Source: Bacillota bacterium
GTDB taxonomy: Bacteria > Bacillota > Limnochordia > JAAZLZ01
Assembly: GCA_012799075.1 (NCBI GenBank)
Contig: JAAZLZ010000054.1
Span: 1-11,372, forward strand
Reading direction: 5' to 3'
Length of the DNA: 11,372 nt
Made by a program: the position numbers and the translations under genes
Shown: one piece after another, positions 5,459 through 11,372 of the stretch
Position numbering within the stretch: position 1 is the first letter of the stretch
Layout: each line of letters opens with the position of its first letter
The notes under the pieces: generated by a model
Databases searched by the model: none
What the model saw: only the letters and a program-made list of their open reading frames with translations
What the model was told of the DNA's origin: nothing

Positions 5459-6205
5459 GTGGCTGGACATTCTAAGTGGGCCAATATCAAGCGGAAGAAG
5501 GAAAAGGAAGATGCCCGGCGAGGAAAGGCTTTCACCAAGGTAACCCGAGAGCTGATGGTGGCCGCCCGGGAGGGGGGCGGGGACCCCGATGCCAACTTCA
5601 GGCTGCGCCTGGCCATCGATCGAGCCCGGTCAGTAAACATGCCCAATGATAACATCGAGCGCGCCATCAAACGTGGCCTGGGTGAAGTTGGAGGTGCGAA
5701 TTACGAGGAGACCGTTTATGAGGGATATGGACCCGGTGGGGTGGCCATCATGCTTGAGATCCTGACGGACAACCGCAACCGTACCGCCGGGGAAATCCGA
5801 TTCTTGTTCAGCAAACACGGGGGCAACCTTGGGGAGACCGGCTGTGTGGGCTGGATGTTTGACAAGATGGGCTGCATCACCGTCGAGGTGGGTTCTGACA
5901 GCGAGGATGACCTCATGTTGGCGGCCCTGGAAGCAGGCGCGGAAGATGTGGTCGTCGCCGATGGGATTGGAGAGGTGTTCACCAAGCCGGAAGACTTCCA
6001 AGATGTCCGCTCGGCTTTGATAGAACAGGGCTACAACCTCCAACGGGCGGAGATCACCAATGTGCCCCAAAACACCGTGGCCGTGGCGGGGGAGGAAGCG
6101 GCCCAGCTCATGAGGCTCATCGAAGCATTGGAAGACAATGATGATGTACAAGAAGTCTACGCGAACTTCGATATCCCCGATGAAATCCTAGAACAGCTGT
6201 CCTAG
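5459..6205 (+). CDS. yebC: YebC/PmpR family protein (TACO1 family)
   Basis: A 248-residue protein of the widespread YebC family. Members have been described as DNA-binding transcriptional regulators, and the mitochondrial homologue TACO1 and some bacterial members as translation factors that help ribosomes through difficult proline-rich stretches. Visible motifs are AGHSKWANIKRKK (2-14), the lysine-rich N-terminal helix, EGYGPGGVAIMLE (88-100) and TDNRNRT (103-109). The C-terminus is acidic, as usual. The start is GTG at 5459: it gives the canonical MAGHSKW N-terminus and has GGAAGGGAG just upstream, while an in-frame GTG at 5435 adds eight non-conserved residues. It is the first gene behind the 5390-5419 promoter. 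yebC directly upstream of ruvC is a common gene order in many bacteria. Confidence 0.97.
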   Translation: MAGHSKWANIKRKKEKEDARRGKAFTKVTRELMVAAREGGGDPDANFRLRLAIDRARSVNMPNDNIERAIKRGLGEVGGANYEETVYEGYGPGGVAIMLEILTDNRNRTAGEIRFLFSKHGGNLGETGCVGWMFDKMGCITVEVGSDSEDDLMLAALEAGAEDVVVADGIGEVFTKPEDFQDVRSALIEQGYNLQRAEITNVPQNTVAVAGEEAAQLMRLIEALEDNDDVQEVYANFDIPDEILEQLS

Positions 6206-6227
6206 TCCTTTTGCATATTTGTGGCAG

Positions 6228-6261
6228 CCCTGGGGAACAATAGGGACAAACTTCCCCGGGG
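6228..6261 (+). promoter_or_regulatory. Stem-loop covering the ribosome binding site of the BofC-like gene
   Basis: CCCTGGGGAA (6228-6237) pairs with TTCCCCGGGG (6252-6261) to give a 10-bp stem with one G-U pair and a 14-nt loop. The 3' arm runs into the GGGGGAG (6258-6264) that serves the ATG at 6270, so the folded form would hide part of the ribosome binding site. It may limit translation of the BofC-like protein or mark the yebC mRNA end. There is no U-run, so it is not an intrinsic terminator. Confidence 0.5.
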
Positions 6262-6269
6262 GAGTGAGA

Positions 6270-6866
6270 ATGGTGCCGACCAAGGGAAAATGGACAGTCT
6301 TCTGGTTGGGGACGGTTGTGTTTACAGCCGGATTCGCCCTTGGAGTGGTGCTTCATTATCGGGATTTGACCATGCATAGGGCTTGGGGCCTCATCAGGGA
6401 AGAGGCCGCCCCTGATTGGCATGGTGCGGTAATTGAGTATCCTGAACCTGTCAAATCCGGCAGTCGCCTTGCGATGGTCATCAGCTACGATGATGGCTGC
6501 CGGGAGGAGCTGCCCATTAGGCCTTTGCCTTTGCGGGCCGTGGGCAAGACTCGGGAGGAACTGTCCGCCCAATACGGGGACTGGAAGATCCTCGAGTCTT
6601 CCCCGGAACTAGTCAGGGTGGAAACAGAAGGCGGACCATGTCCTTTCCATGCCCGGCTCTACTTGGGGATAGCCGATGGCTATGCGGCGGTGTTTCAGGG
6701 CCGACCGGGCAGGGGAGGCGTTGTGCTGAAGAAAACCAATGTGCCCCTCCATCGGATACCGGAAACGGAACGCCAGCGGCTTTCCGAGGGGATACCCGTC
6801 GGAAGCGAACAAGAGGCCCTGCAAATCCTCGAAGGCATGGGGGAGGAGCGGGGCGGACGCTTCTGA
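6270..6866 (+). CDS. BofC C-terminal domain-containing, membrane-anchored protein
   Basis: A 198-residue protein with one N-terminal membrane segment (about 8-28) and a predicted extracytoplasmic remainder. The middle, KTREELSAQYGDWKILES (93-110) followed by ELVRVETE, and the C-terminal part with YLGIADGYAAVFQGRP (131-146), PLHRIPETERQRL (159-171) and GIPVGSEQEALQILEG (174-189), match the pattern of BofC C-terminal domains. In Bacillus subtilis BofC (bypass of forespore C) is made in the forespore and restrains the SpoIVB signalling protease that triggers SigK activation. It lies 64 nt after yebC and 62 nt before ruvC; bofC is also a neighbour of ruvA in Bacillus. The start is ATG at 6270, 5 nt after GGGGGAG. 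Recognition rests on pattern and context, so family is likely but function in this organism is inferred. Confidence 0.75.
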   Translation: MVPTKGKWTVFWLGTVVFTAGFALGVVLHYRDLTMHRAWGLIREEAAPDWHGAVIEYPEPVKSGSRLAMVISYDDGCREELPIRPLPLRAVGKTREELSAQYGDWKILESSPELVRVETEGGPCPFHARLYLGIADGYAAVFQGRPGRGGVVLKKTNVPLHRIPETERQRLSEGIPVGSEQEALQILEGMGEERGGRF

Positions 6867-6874
6867 TCCAAGGG

Positions 6875-6893
6875 AAGGAAACATCTTTTCCTT
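6875..6893 (+). repeat. Small stem-loop in the bofC-like/ruvC gap
   Basis: AAGGAAA (6875-6881) and TTTCCTT (6887-6893) form a perfect 7-bp stem with a 5-nt loop. It is A/T-rich and not followed by a T-run. With the next hairpin it fills most of the gap before ruvC. Confidence 0.4.
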
Positions 6894-6903
6894 TGTCGAA
6901 TAC

Positions 6904-6920
6904 CCTCCCCAGGGGGGAGG
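6904..6920 (+). promoter_or_regulatory. Hairpin sequestering the ruvC ribosome binding site
   Basis: CCTCCCC (6904-6910) pairs perfectly with GGGGAGG (6914-6920) over a 3-nt loop. GGGGAGG is the ribosome binding site of ruvC, 8 nt before its GTG start. The left arm is an anti-Shine-Dalgarno-like sequence. When folded, ribosome access to ruvC would be blocked, suggesting low or conditional translation of the resolvase. Confidence 0.55.
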
Positions 6921-6928
6921 TTAATCGA

Positions 6929-7435
6929 GTGATCATCATGGGTATCGACCCGGGAACGGCCCTGACGGGTTACGGGCTGATTCTAGTTGAAGGACAAAGA
7001 TTAAGGCCGGTGGACTATGGTGTTGTCCGGACTTCATCGGAACTACCCCTAGCCCAGCGGTTGTCTTTAATTTATGCTCATCTTGACCAGCTCATCAGCT
7101 CACATCGTCCCGATGTGGTCGCAGTCGAAGAGCTGTTTTTTTCCCGGAATGCCCGCAGTGCACTGGCTGTGGGCCATGCCCGGGGGGTGGCTCTCCTTGC
7201 GGCTGCTCGGGAGGGCATACCGGTTATGGAGTATACGCCCCTGCAAGTGAAAATGGCTTTGACAGGCCAGGGAAGGGCCGCAAAGGAGCAGGTAAGCTAC
7301 ATGGTCAAGCTCCTCCTGCATTTACAGGGGGATATTCGACCTGATGATATCACCGATGCCTTGGCGGTGGCCATCACCCACGCCCACATGGGGCCCAATC
7401 TTGAGCTTTTGCTCTCGAAGGGGGAGATCCTTTGA
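6929..7435 (+). CDS. ruvC: Holliday junction resolvase RuvC
   Basis: The 168-residue dimeric endonuclease that cuts Holliday junctions symmetrically after RuvAB branch migration. The four metal-binding acidic residues of the RNase H-like fold are in place: D7 (MGIDPGTA), E67 (VAVEELF), and D140 and D143 (DDITDALAVA). FFSRNARSALAVGHARGV (70-87) matches the conserved central region. The start is GTG at 6929 because GGGGAGG lies 8 nt upstream and the protein then begins VIIMGIDPGT; the frame is open much further upstream, but that part overlaps the BofC-like gene. ATG at 6938 would leave the catalytic Asp at residue 4. The stop overlaps the ruvA start (TTGA). Confidence 0.97.
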   Translation: MIIMGIDPGTALTGYGLILVEGQRLRPVDYGVVRTSSELPLAQRLSLIYAHLDQLISSHRPDVVAVEELFFSRNARSALAVGHARGVALLAAAREGIPVMEYTPLQVKMALTGQGRAAKEQVSYMVKLLLHLQGDIRPDDITDALAVAITHAHMGPNLELLLSKGEIL

Positions 7436-8013
7436 TCGATCGACTGCGGGGCGTGGTGATCGACAAGGGTGTGGACTACTTAGTCCTCGAGGTTGGGGGC
7501 ATCGGGTTTAAGGTCCAAGTGCCCAGCTCTGCCTGGGAGCAGATTGTCGTTGGAGAGGAGCTGATCCTGCACACCTATTTGCACGTGCGGGACGATGCCT
7601 GGGCCCTGTATGGGTTTTTGGCTCAGGAAGAGCAGCAGCTGTTCATGGAATTGATCGGGGTGTCCGGTGTGGGGCCCCGGTTGGGCATAAAGATTTTGTC
7701 TAGCGCCTCCCCCGGTGAATTCCGGCGGGCCGTTATCAATGGGGACCTGGGGACGTTAACCTTAATCCCGGGGATAGGCAAGAAGACGGCCCAGCGAATA
7801 GTGTTGGAATTGGGGGAGCGGTTGAAGAAGATGGGCAGTGTCGGGGATTTGGAAATGCTGCCCGACTCTCCCACTGCCGACGCTTTAGCTGCGCTGATGA
7901 CTTTAGGGTATACTCGAGCGGAAGCAAGTGCTGCCTTGCAGCAGGCTGTAGCCGAACAGGGGGGAGACGGGGCGGAGGATATTCTGCGCCGAGCCCTGCG
8001 GCACCTGCTCTAG
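7432..8013 (+). CDS. ruvA: Holliday junction branch migration protein RuvA
   Basis: The 193-residue junction-binding subunit of the RuvAB complex; tetramers hold the four-way junction and load RuvB. It has an N-terminal OB-fold starting MIDRLRGVVI, tandem helix-hairpin-helix motifs at GVSGVGPRL (76-84) and IPGIGKKTA (112-120), a variable linker (about 135-147) and the flexible RuvB-binding domain III (about 148-193). The start is a TTG that shares TTGA with the ruvC stop; GGGGGAG lies 5 nt upstream within the ruvC end. The length is typical. Confidence 0.97.
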   Translation: MIDRLRGVVIDKGVDYLVLEVGGIGFKVQVPSSAWEQIVVGEELILHTYLHVRDDAWALYGFLAQEEQQLFMELIGVSGVGPRLGIKILSSASPGEFRRAVINGDLGTLTLIPGIGKKTAQRIVLELGERLKKMGSVGDLEMLPDSPTADALAALMTLGYTRAEASAALQQAVAEQGGDGAEDILRRALRHLL

Positions 8014-8037
8014 GTTTGGCTGCAAGGAGGGATTGCT

Positions 8038-9060
8038 GTGGACGAAGGAGTTCTATCACAAGTGCGCGGCTGGGAGGATGTGGACTTGGAGGCCAGCTTG
8101 CGCCCCCGCCGATTCGAGGATTTTTTGGGACAAAAGAAGGTGGTCGATAATCTTAAGGTATTCATTCAAGCAGCCAGGGAACGGGGAGAAGCTCTGGACC
8201 ATGTCCTTCTTTATGGACCGCCCGGTTTAGGAAAGACCTCGCTGGCCCATGTGATCGCCAATGAGATGGGGGCCGATATCCGGGTGACCTCAGGACCGGC
8301 GGTGGAAAGACCGGGGGATCTGGCTGCTTTCTTGACCAATTTGCAGCCGGGGGATATCCTGTTCATCGATGAGATTCATCGCCTCAGCCGCACGGTGGAG
8401 GAGATTCTTTATCCCGCCATGGAGGATCGGGTGGTCGATATCGTTATCGGCAAAGGACCTGGGGCCCGTTCAGTTCGCTTGGAGCTGAACCCCTTTACCT
8501 TGGTGGGGGCCACTACCAGGGCGGGCATGCTCACTTCCCCCTTGCGGGACCGTTTTGGGGTCATCAGCCGACTTGAGTTTTATGAACCGGAGGAGCTCTT
8601 GACCATTATCAAACGCTCGGCCCAAATACTTGGGGTGGCCATCACAGAGGATGCAGTCTATGAAATTGCCTGCCGTTCCCGGGGAACCCCCCGGATAGCC
8701 AATCGTCTCCTCAAGCGGGTGCGGGATTTTGCCCAGGTTAAGGGGGAGAAGGAAATCTCAGGTTCGATGGCCCGGCGAAGCCTTGAACTTTTAGGCGTTG
8801 ATCCTTTGGGGCTTGATTCTGTTGACTGCCAGTTGATGATGGCCATCATCGACAAGTTTGATGGCGGTCCTGTGGGGTTAGACACCCTAGCGGCGGTGAT
8901 TAATGAGGAGGCGGACACAATTGAAGATGTGTGCGAGCCTTTTCTCCTGCAAATGGGATTCCTGCAGCGCACCGCCCGGGGCAGGGTGGCAACTAGAATT
9001 GCTTATGAGCACTTTAATATGCTCGATCGGCTGCAGGAGCAAGAGGAGCTGTTCGACTGA
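8038..9060 (+). CDS. ruvB: Holliday junction branch migration DNA helicase RuvB
   Basis: A 340-residue AAA+ ATPase forming hexameric rings that pump DNA through the RuvA-bound junction. Motifs are Walker A GPPGLGKT (60-67), Walker B DILFIDEIH (106-114), sensor 1 GATTRAG (157-163), the arginine finger in LRDRFG (R170), and sensor 2 GTPRIANRLL (216-225). The C-terminal winged-helix DNA-binding domain includes GGPVGLDTLA (276-285) and PFLLQMGFLQRTARGR (301-316), typical of RuvB. The start is GTG at 8038 with AAGGAGG 7 nt upstream. It follows ruvA by 24 nt and precedes the DUF2905 gene by 11 nt, so ruvCAB form one operon. The protein is complete with no missing key residue. Confidence 0.98.
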   Translation: MDEGVLSQVRGWEDVDLEASLRPRRFEDFLGQKKVVDNLKVFIQAARERGEALDHVLLYGPPGLGKTSLAHVIANEMGADIRVTSGPAVERPGDLAAFLTNLQPGDILFIDEIHRLSRTVEEILYPAMEDRVVDIVIGKGPGARSVRLELNPFTLVGATTRAGMLTSPLRDRFGVISRLEFYEPEELLTIIKRSAQILGVAITEDAVYEIACRSRGTPRIANRLLKRVRDFAQVKGEKEISGSMARRSLELLGVDPLGLDSVDCQLMMAIIDKFDGGPVGLDTLAAVINEEADTIEDVCEPFLLQMGFLQRTARGRVATRIAYEHFNMLDRLQEQEELFD

Positions 9061-9071
9061 GGAGGGAGCTC

Positions 9072-9296
9072 ATGTCGGGATTTCAAGGAATGGGCCGGAT
9101 GCTGATCCTTTTCGGCGTTGTTCTGGTCTTGGTGGGACTCTTTCTCACGACGGCGGGCAGGCTGCCGGGGGGGCTTGGCCGACTTCCCGGAGACATCCAT
9201 ATTCGACGGAATGGCTTTAGCTTCTACTTTCCCCTGACGACATGCATCATCATCAGTGCCATCCTTTCTCTTGCTGCTTACCTCTTCAGGCGGTAA
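9072..9296 (+). CDS. DUF2905 family small membrane protein
   Basis: A 74-residue membrane protein with two hydrophobic segments (about 10-28 and 52-71) and a conserved loop GRLPGDIHIRRNGFSFYFPL (36-55), the hallmark of DUF2905. Function is unknown. GGAGGGAG (9061-9068) directly follows the ruvB stop, with the ATG at 9072, so it is translated in the ruv operon. Members of this family are often found next to ruvB, but that does not prove a part in recombination. Confidence 0.9.
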   Translation: MSGFQGMGRMLILFGVVLVLVGLFLTTAGRLPGGLGRLPGDIHIRRNGFSFYFPLTTCIIISAILSLAAYLFRR

Positions 9297-9341
9297 AGGG
9301 ATAATCGAGTTGAGGCAAGGGCAATCTACTCTAAGGAAGGA

Positions 9342-10094
9342 ATGCTGTTTTTGGCTTGTTATCGTTCGGAAGCCATTGTGCTTAGGACGCGGGACCTAGG
9401 AGAGGCAGACAAGGCAATCACCCTCTACACAAAGGACGAAGGCAAGGTCCGGGCTGCAGGCCGGGGAGCACGGAGGATGCGCAGCCGACTGCTGGCGGTC
9501 TCCCAACCTTTTGTCCATGGACGGTATCTTTTCTTTCGCGGCAAAGGGATGGACAGCATGGCTCAAGGGGAGCTGATTAATTCCTATCGCCAGTTGCGGG
9601 AAGAACTAGATCGGATGGCCGCCGCGGCTTATTTGGCCGAACTTGTCGATGTGCTGGTGGAAGAGCGGGATCCCCAGGAAGAGCTGTTTAGGCTTTTGCT
9701 GGACAGCTTTGACTTTCTGGTTGAACATGGTGCGAAAGGTGTTCTCCTGCGTTTCTTCGAGCTGCAGTTGATGAATCAGTTAGGTTATCGACCACGGCTT
9801 ACGGATTGCACCATCTGTGGAACGCGGCAGTATGTCCACCCTCGTTTTAGCGTGGCTAAGGGGGGACTCCTTTGCGAATCGTGCTCTGGGGAGGATCCTG
9901 CCGCCCTTAAGATCAGTCCGGGTGCGTGGGAGACTTTGCGATGTCTTCTCGAGGGCCGCATTACCCTGGTCAGTAGGCTGAGGCCCCTGCCAGCGGTAGC
10001 GTCGGAAATGGAGGAGGTGCTGAGGCGATATGTGGATTATCGTCTGGCCAGACCCCTGAAATCCCTCGAGTTTCTGCAGACCCTGCAAGGATGA
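9342..10094 (+). CDS. recO: DNA repair protein RecO
   Basis: A recombination mediator of the RecF pathway, which with RecR helps RecA displace SSB and anneals single strands. The protein has up to 250 residues. The N-terminal OB-fold starts at SEAIVLRTRDLGEADKAITL (9-28), with GKVRAAGRGARR following. A helical region leads to a four-cysteine zinc site: CTIC at 156-159 and CESC at 178-181. The start is uncertain. ATG at 9342 is almost touching AAGGAAGG (9333-9340), while TTG at 9351 gives MACYRSEAIVLR, closer to the usual RecO N-terminus and better spaced from the ribosome binding site. It lies 45 nt after the DUF2905 gene with no clear terminator or promoter between. The stop abuts the ribosome binding site of the next gene. 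Confidence 0.95.
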   Translation: MLFLACYRSEAIVLRTRDLGEADKAITLYTKDEGKVRAAGRGARRMRSRLLAVSQPFVHGRYLFFRGKGMDSMAQGELINSYRQLREELDRMAAAAYLAELVDVLVEERDPQEELFRLLLDSFDFLVEHGAKGVLLRFFELQLMNQLGYRPRLTDCTICGTRQYVHPRFSVAKGGLLCESCSGEDPAALKISPGAWETLRCLLEGRITLVSRLRPLPAVASEMEEVLRRYVDYRLARPLKSLEFLQTLQG

Positions 10095-10106
10095 GGAGGA
10101 ATCGGA

Positions 10107-10502
10107 ATGGAAGAACTGGAGAAGATCGATATTCTGCGGCGCCGGGCGGACCTGAGTTACGCGGAGGCCAAAGCGGTGCTGGATGAAGCCGAAGGGGATA
10201 TCGTCAAGGCTTTGATCATGGCTGAGCAGCGGCACAGCGGTCCGAAAGAAGAGTGGGAGCTCAAAGGGAAGGAGGCTATGGGGAAGCTTCGGGAGGTCAT
10301 CAAGCAGGGCAATGCGGTGCGGGTCCGGATTAAGCGGGAAGGGGAAGTGCTGTTGGATATTCCCCTTACCGCCGGGGTGGTCGGCGGCATCATCGCGCCT
10401 AAGCTGGCCCTGGCGGCGGGGGTTTTCGGCTTATTGACCAAATGCACCCTGGAAGTGGAACGAAAGGATTCCAACCTGGAGTCGCCGGAAGCTTCCCATT
10501 GA
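10107..10502 (+). CDS. UBA-like/DUF4342 domain protein
   Basis: A 131-residue protein of unknown function. The N-terminal 40 residues, EKIDILRRRADLSYAEAKAV (5-24) followed by LDEAEGDIVKALIM, look like a UBA/TS-N three-helix domain, as seen in elongation factor Ts. The central part KGKEAMGKLREVIKQGN and VRVRIKREGEVLLDIPLTAG (71-90) fits DUF4342, followed by a hydrophobic glycine/alanine-rich segment (about 88-111) that may associate with or span the membrane. The tail is short and polar. AGGAGG follows the recO stop and the ATG is at 10107, so it is co-translated with recO. The same gene between recO and glyQ is common in clostridial-type genomes as I recall, but the role is not known. The glyQ promoter -35 overlaps its stop codon. 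Confidence 0.85.
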   Translation: MEELEKIDILRRRADLSYAEAKAVLDEAEGDIVKALIMAEQRHSGPKEEWELKGKEAMGKLREVIKQGNAVRVRIKREGEVLLDIPLTAGVVGGIIAPKLALAAGVFGLLTKCTLEVERKDSNLESPEASH

Positions 10503-10527
10503 CAATCGGGCGCTGCTAGGGTAGCAT
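10499..10527 (+). promoter_or_regulatory. SigA-type promoter for the glyQ T-box transcript
   Basis: A perfect TTGACA (10499-10504), a 17-bp spacer, and TAGCAT (10522-10527, 4 of 6 consensus). The -35 overlaps the stop codon of the DUF4342 gene. Transcription would start near 10534, about 35 nt before the T-box Stem I. Confidence 0.75.
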
Positions 10528-10567
10528 GGAGTATGGTTTTCTTTAGTAAATGAAGCGAATATTGCTC

Positions 10568-10750
10568 TGGCGATGAGCGAGAGAAGGGGCCGTCTCAGGC
10601 GAACATATCGAGTTCCGGGTGCGGGGGCGTTGCTTGAGGAGCGCTCGGAAGCCAAAAGGGCGGGTACCCCTTTGGGTGCCAAAGAGGTGGAACCGCGGAA
10701 GGACCCCTTTCGTCTCCGGCTGTCAAGCTGCCGGGGTGTGAAGGGGTTTT
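10568..10750 (+). ncRNA. Glycine T-box riboswitch (tRNA-Gly sensing leader of glyQ)
   Basis: A T-box leader senses uncharged tRNA-Gly and prevents termination before glyQ. The conserved T-box sequence AGGTGGAACCGCGG is at 10685-10698. Its bulge TGGA (10688-10691) would pair with an acceptor end UCCA, so the discriminator base would be U73, as in bacterial tRNA-Gly. Stem I base: TGGC (10568-10571) pairs with GCCA (10651-10654), then GATGA and GGA form a likely kink-turn region, and GAGCG (10575-10579) pairs with CGCTC (10642-10646). The following internal loop holds GA-GGA-G, so the specifier codon is probably GGA (10638-10640), glycine. Stem III is GGC...ACCC with GGGTGCC (10659-10680). No Stem II or IIA/B is seen between Stem I and Stem III, as known for glyQS leaders. 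The terminator follows. Pairings were made by eye. Confidence 0.92.
10704..10750 (+). terminator. T-box-controlled intrinsic terminator before glyQ
   Basis: The 5' arm CCCCTTT (10704-10710) pairs with GAAGGGG (10740-10746). After a 3-nt mismatch, CTCCGGC (10714-10720) pairs with GCCGGGG (10730-10736), closing a 9-nt loop. TTTT (10747-10750) follows. Part of the 5' arm (TTTCGT, 10708-10713) can instead pair with GCGGAA of the T-box (10695-10700), giving the antiterminator when uncharged tRNA binds. Confidence 0.85.
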
Positions 10751-10776
10751 GTCGTTGTCATCGGGGAGGTGACGGA

Positions 10777-11372
10777 ATGAATTTGCAGGAGATGATTTTT
10801 ACCTTACAAGAGTATTGGAGCAAACAAAACTGCATTATCCACCAGCCCTACGACATGGAAGTGGGGGCAGGCACCATGCACCCGGCCACAAGCCTTCGGG
10901 TGCTGGGTCCCGAACCTTGGCATGCGGCTTATGTTCAACCCTCACGTCGGCCGACCGATGGCCGTTATGGTGAGAATCCCAACCGCATGCAGCATTACTA
11001 TCAGTTTCAAGTCATCATGAAACCGTCTCCGCCCGATGCCCAGGATCTTTACTTGGGCAGCCTGCAGACGTTAGGCATCGTGCTGGAAGATCATGATATT
11101 CGGTTCGTGGAAGATGACTGGGAATCGCCCACCCTGGGGGCGTGGGGTCTGGGATGGGAAGTCTGGCTCGATGGAATGGAGATCACCCAGTTCACCTATT
11201 TTCAGCAGCTGGGAGGCGTTGATCTTCATCCGGTGCCGGTGGAGATAACCTATGGGATTGAACGGTTAGCCATGTATATCCAAAAGAAGGACAGTTTCTT
11301 CGAACTCCAATGGGTGGGCGATGTGACCTATGGGGATGTCTTCCACCAGGCTGAAGTGGAGTACTCCCATTA
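10777..11372 (+). CDS. glyQ: Glycyl-tRNA synthetase alpha subunit GlyQ (cut by window end)
   Basis: The catalytic subunit of the bacterial alpha2beta2 glycyl-tRNA synthetase, which activates glycine and charges tRNA-Gly together with GlyS. The first 198 codons are visible; the full protein has about 290-300 residues. Class II motifs are clear: NLQEMIFTLQEYWSKQNC (2-19), PYDMEVGAGTMHPATSLR (24-41), YVQPSRRPTDGRYGENPNR (52-70) and HYYQFQVIMKPSP (73-85) around motif 2, and PVEITYGIERLAMYIQ (154-169). The ATG at 10777 has GGGGAGG 7 nt upstream. It is controlled by the T-box riboswitch and terminator directly upstream, so expression should rise when tRNA-Gly is uncharged. glyS is expected beyond the window. 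A two-subunit enzyme fits this bacterial lineage. Confidence 0.98.
   Translation, partial: MNLQEMIFTLQEYWSKQNCIIHQPYDMEVGAGTMHPATSLRVLGPEPWHAAYVQPSRRPTDGRYGENPNRMQHYYQFQVIMKPSPPDAQDLYLGSLQTLGIVLEDHDIRFVEDDWESPTLGAWGLGWEVWLDGMEITQFTYFQQLGGVDLHPVPVEITYGIERLAMYIQKKDSFFELQWVGDVTYGDVFHQAEVEYSH

Noticed and set aside
5630..6151. A 173-codon minus-strand open frame within yebC
   Set aside because: It is the shadow of a fully conserved gene. It is rich in H, P and R, has no recognisable motif and no ribosome binding site that stands out.
6638..6928. Upstream extension of the ruvC reading frame
   Set aside because: The frame is open, but it overlaps the BofC-like gene. GTG at 6929 has a perfect ribosome binding site and gives the standard RuvC length.
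10601..10615. LexA/SOS-box-like sequence GAACATATCGAGTTC
   Set aside because: The GAAC and GTTC halves are 7 bp apart instead of the 4 bp of the Bacillus-type box, and the site is inside the T-box Stem I, where the halves can pair as RNA.
1..11372. Mobile elements, CRISPR arrays, tRNA or rRNA genes, toxin-antitoxin or defence genes
   Set aside because: No transposase, integrase, regularly spaced repeats, RNA gene signatures or defence-type domains were found on either strand.

Overview
The window looks like a chromosomal segment of a moderately GC-rich member of the Bacillota (Firmicutes), probably a clostridial or Limnochordia-like lineage. The evidence is the strong AGGAGG-type ribosome binding sites, frequent GTG and TTG starts, a glycine T-box leader, a PrsW protease, a BofC-type sporulation protein, and the gene orders yebC-bofC-like-ruvCAB and recO-DUF4342-glyQ. 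The exact taxon cannot be read from the sequence. There are no mobile elements, CRISPR arrays, rRNA or tRNA genes.

Region 1 (1-4601) is a catabolic locus with two divergent arms. On the minus strand is a TRAP transporter operon in the order dctP (binding protein), dctQ (small permease), dctM (large permease, cut by the window edge). A perfect 10-bp stem-loop sits between dctP and dctQ, and a TTGA stop/start overlap joins dctQ to dctM. On the plus strand is a three-gene operon: a Gfo/Idh/MocA NAD(P)-dependent dehydrogenase, an iron-type alcohol dehydrogenase and a 61-residue 4-oxalocrotonate-tautomerase-family protein. The 253-bp divergent intergenic region carries two palindromes and a motif (ACCAATTAA followed by AAGGCG) that occurs once in front of each arm, in the same orientation relative to its gene. 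The simplest reading is uptake of an organic or sugar acid, followed by oxidation, possible tautomerisation and reduction. The substrate cannot be identified.

Region 2 (4602-5385) holds a PrsW-family intramembrane metalloprotease gene, preceded by an orphan Shine-Dalgarno sequence and followed by a short inverted repeat. It lies between the catabolic locus and the housekeeping genes.

Region 3 (5386-9296) starts with a good SigA-type extended -10 promoter. It contains yebC, a BofC-domain membrane-anchored protein, ruvC, ruvA, ruvB and a DUF2905 membrane protein, all on the plus strand. YebC is a translation or regulatory factor and RuvABC is the Holliday-junction branch migration and resolution machine. 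Stable hairpins overlap the ribosome binding sites of both the bofC-like gene and ruvC.

Region 4 (9297-11372) contains recO (recombination mediator), a UBA-like/DUF4342 small protein, and then a consensus promoter driving a glycyl-tRNA-responsive T-box leader with an intrinsic terminator in front of glyQ. glyQ is cut by the window end. The T-box shows a GGA specifier candidate and a UGGA acceptor-binding bulge; both fit tRNA-Gly.
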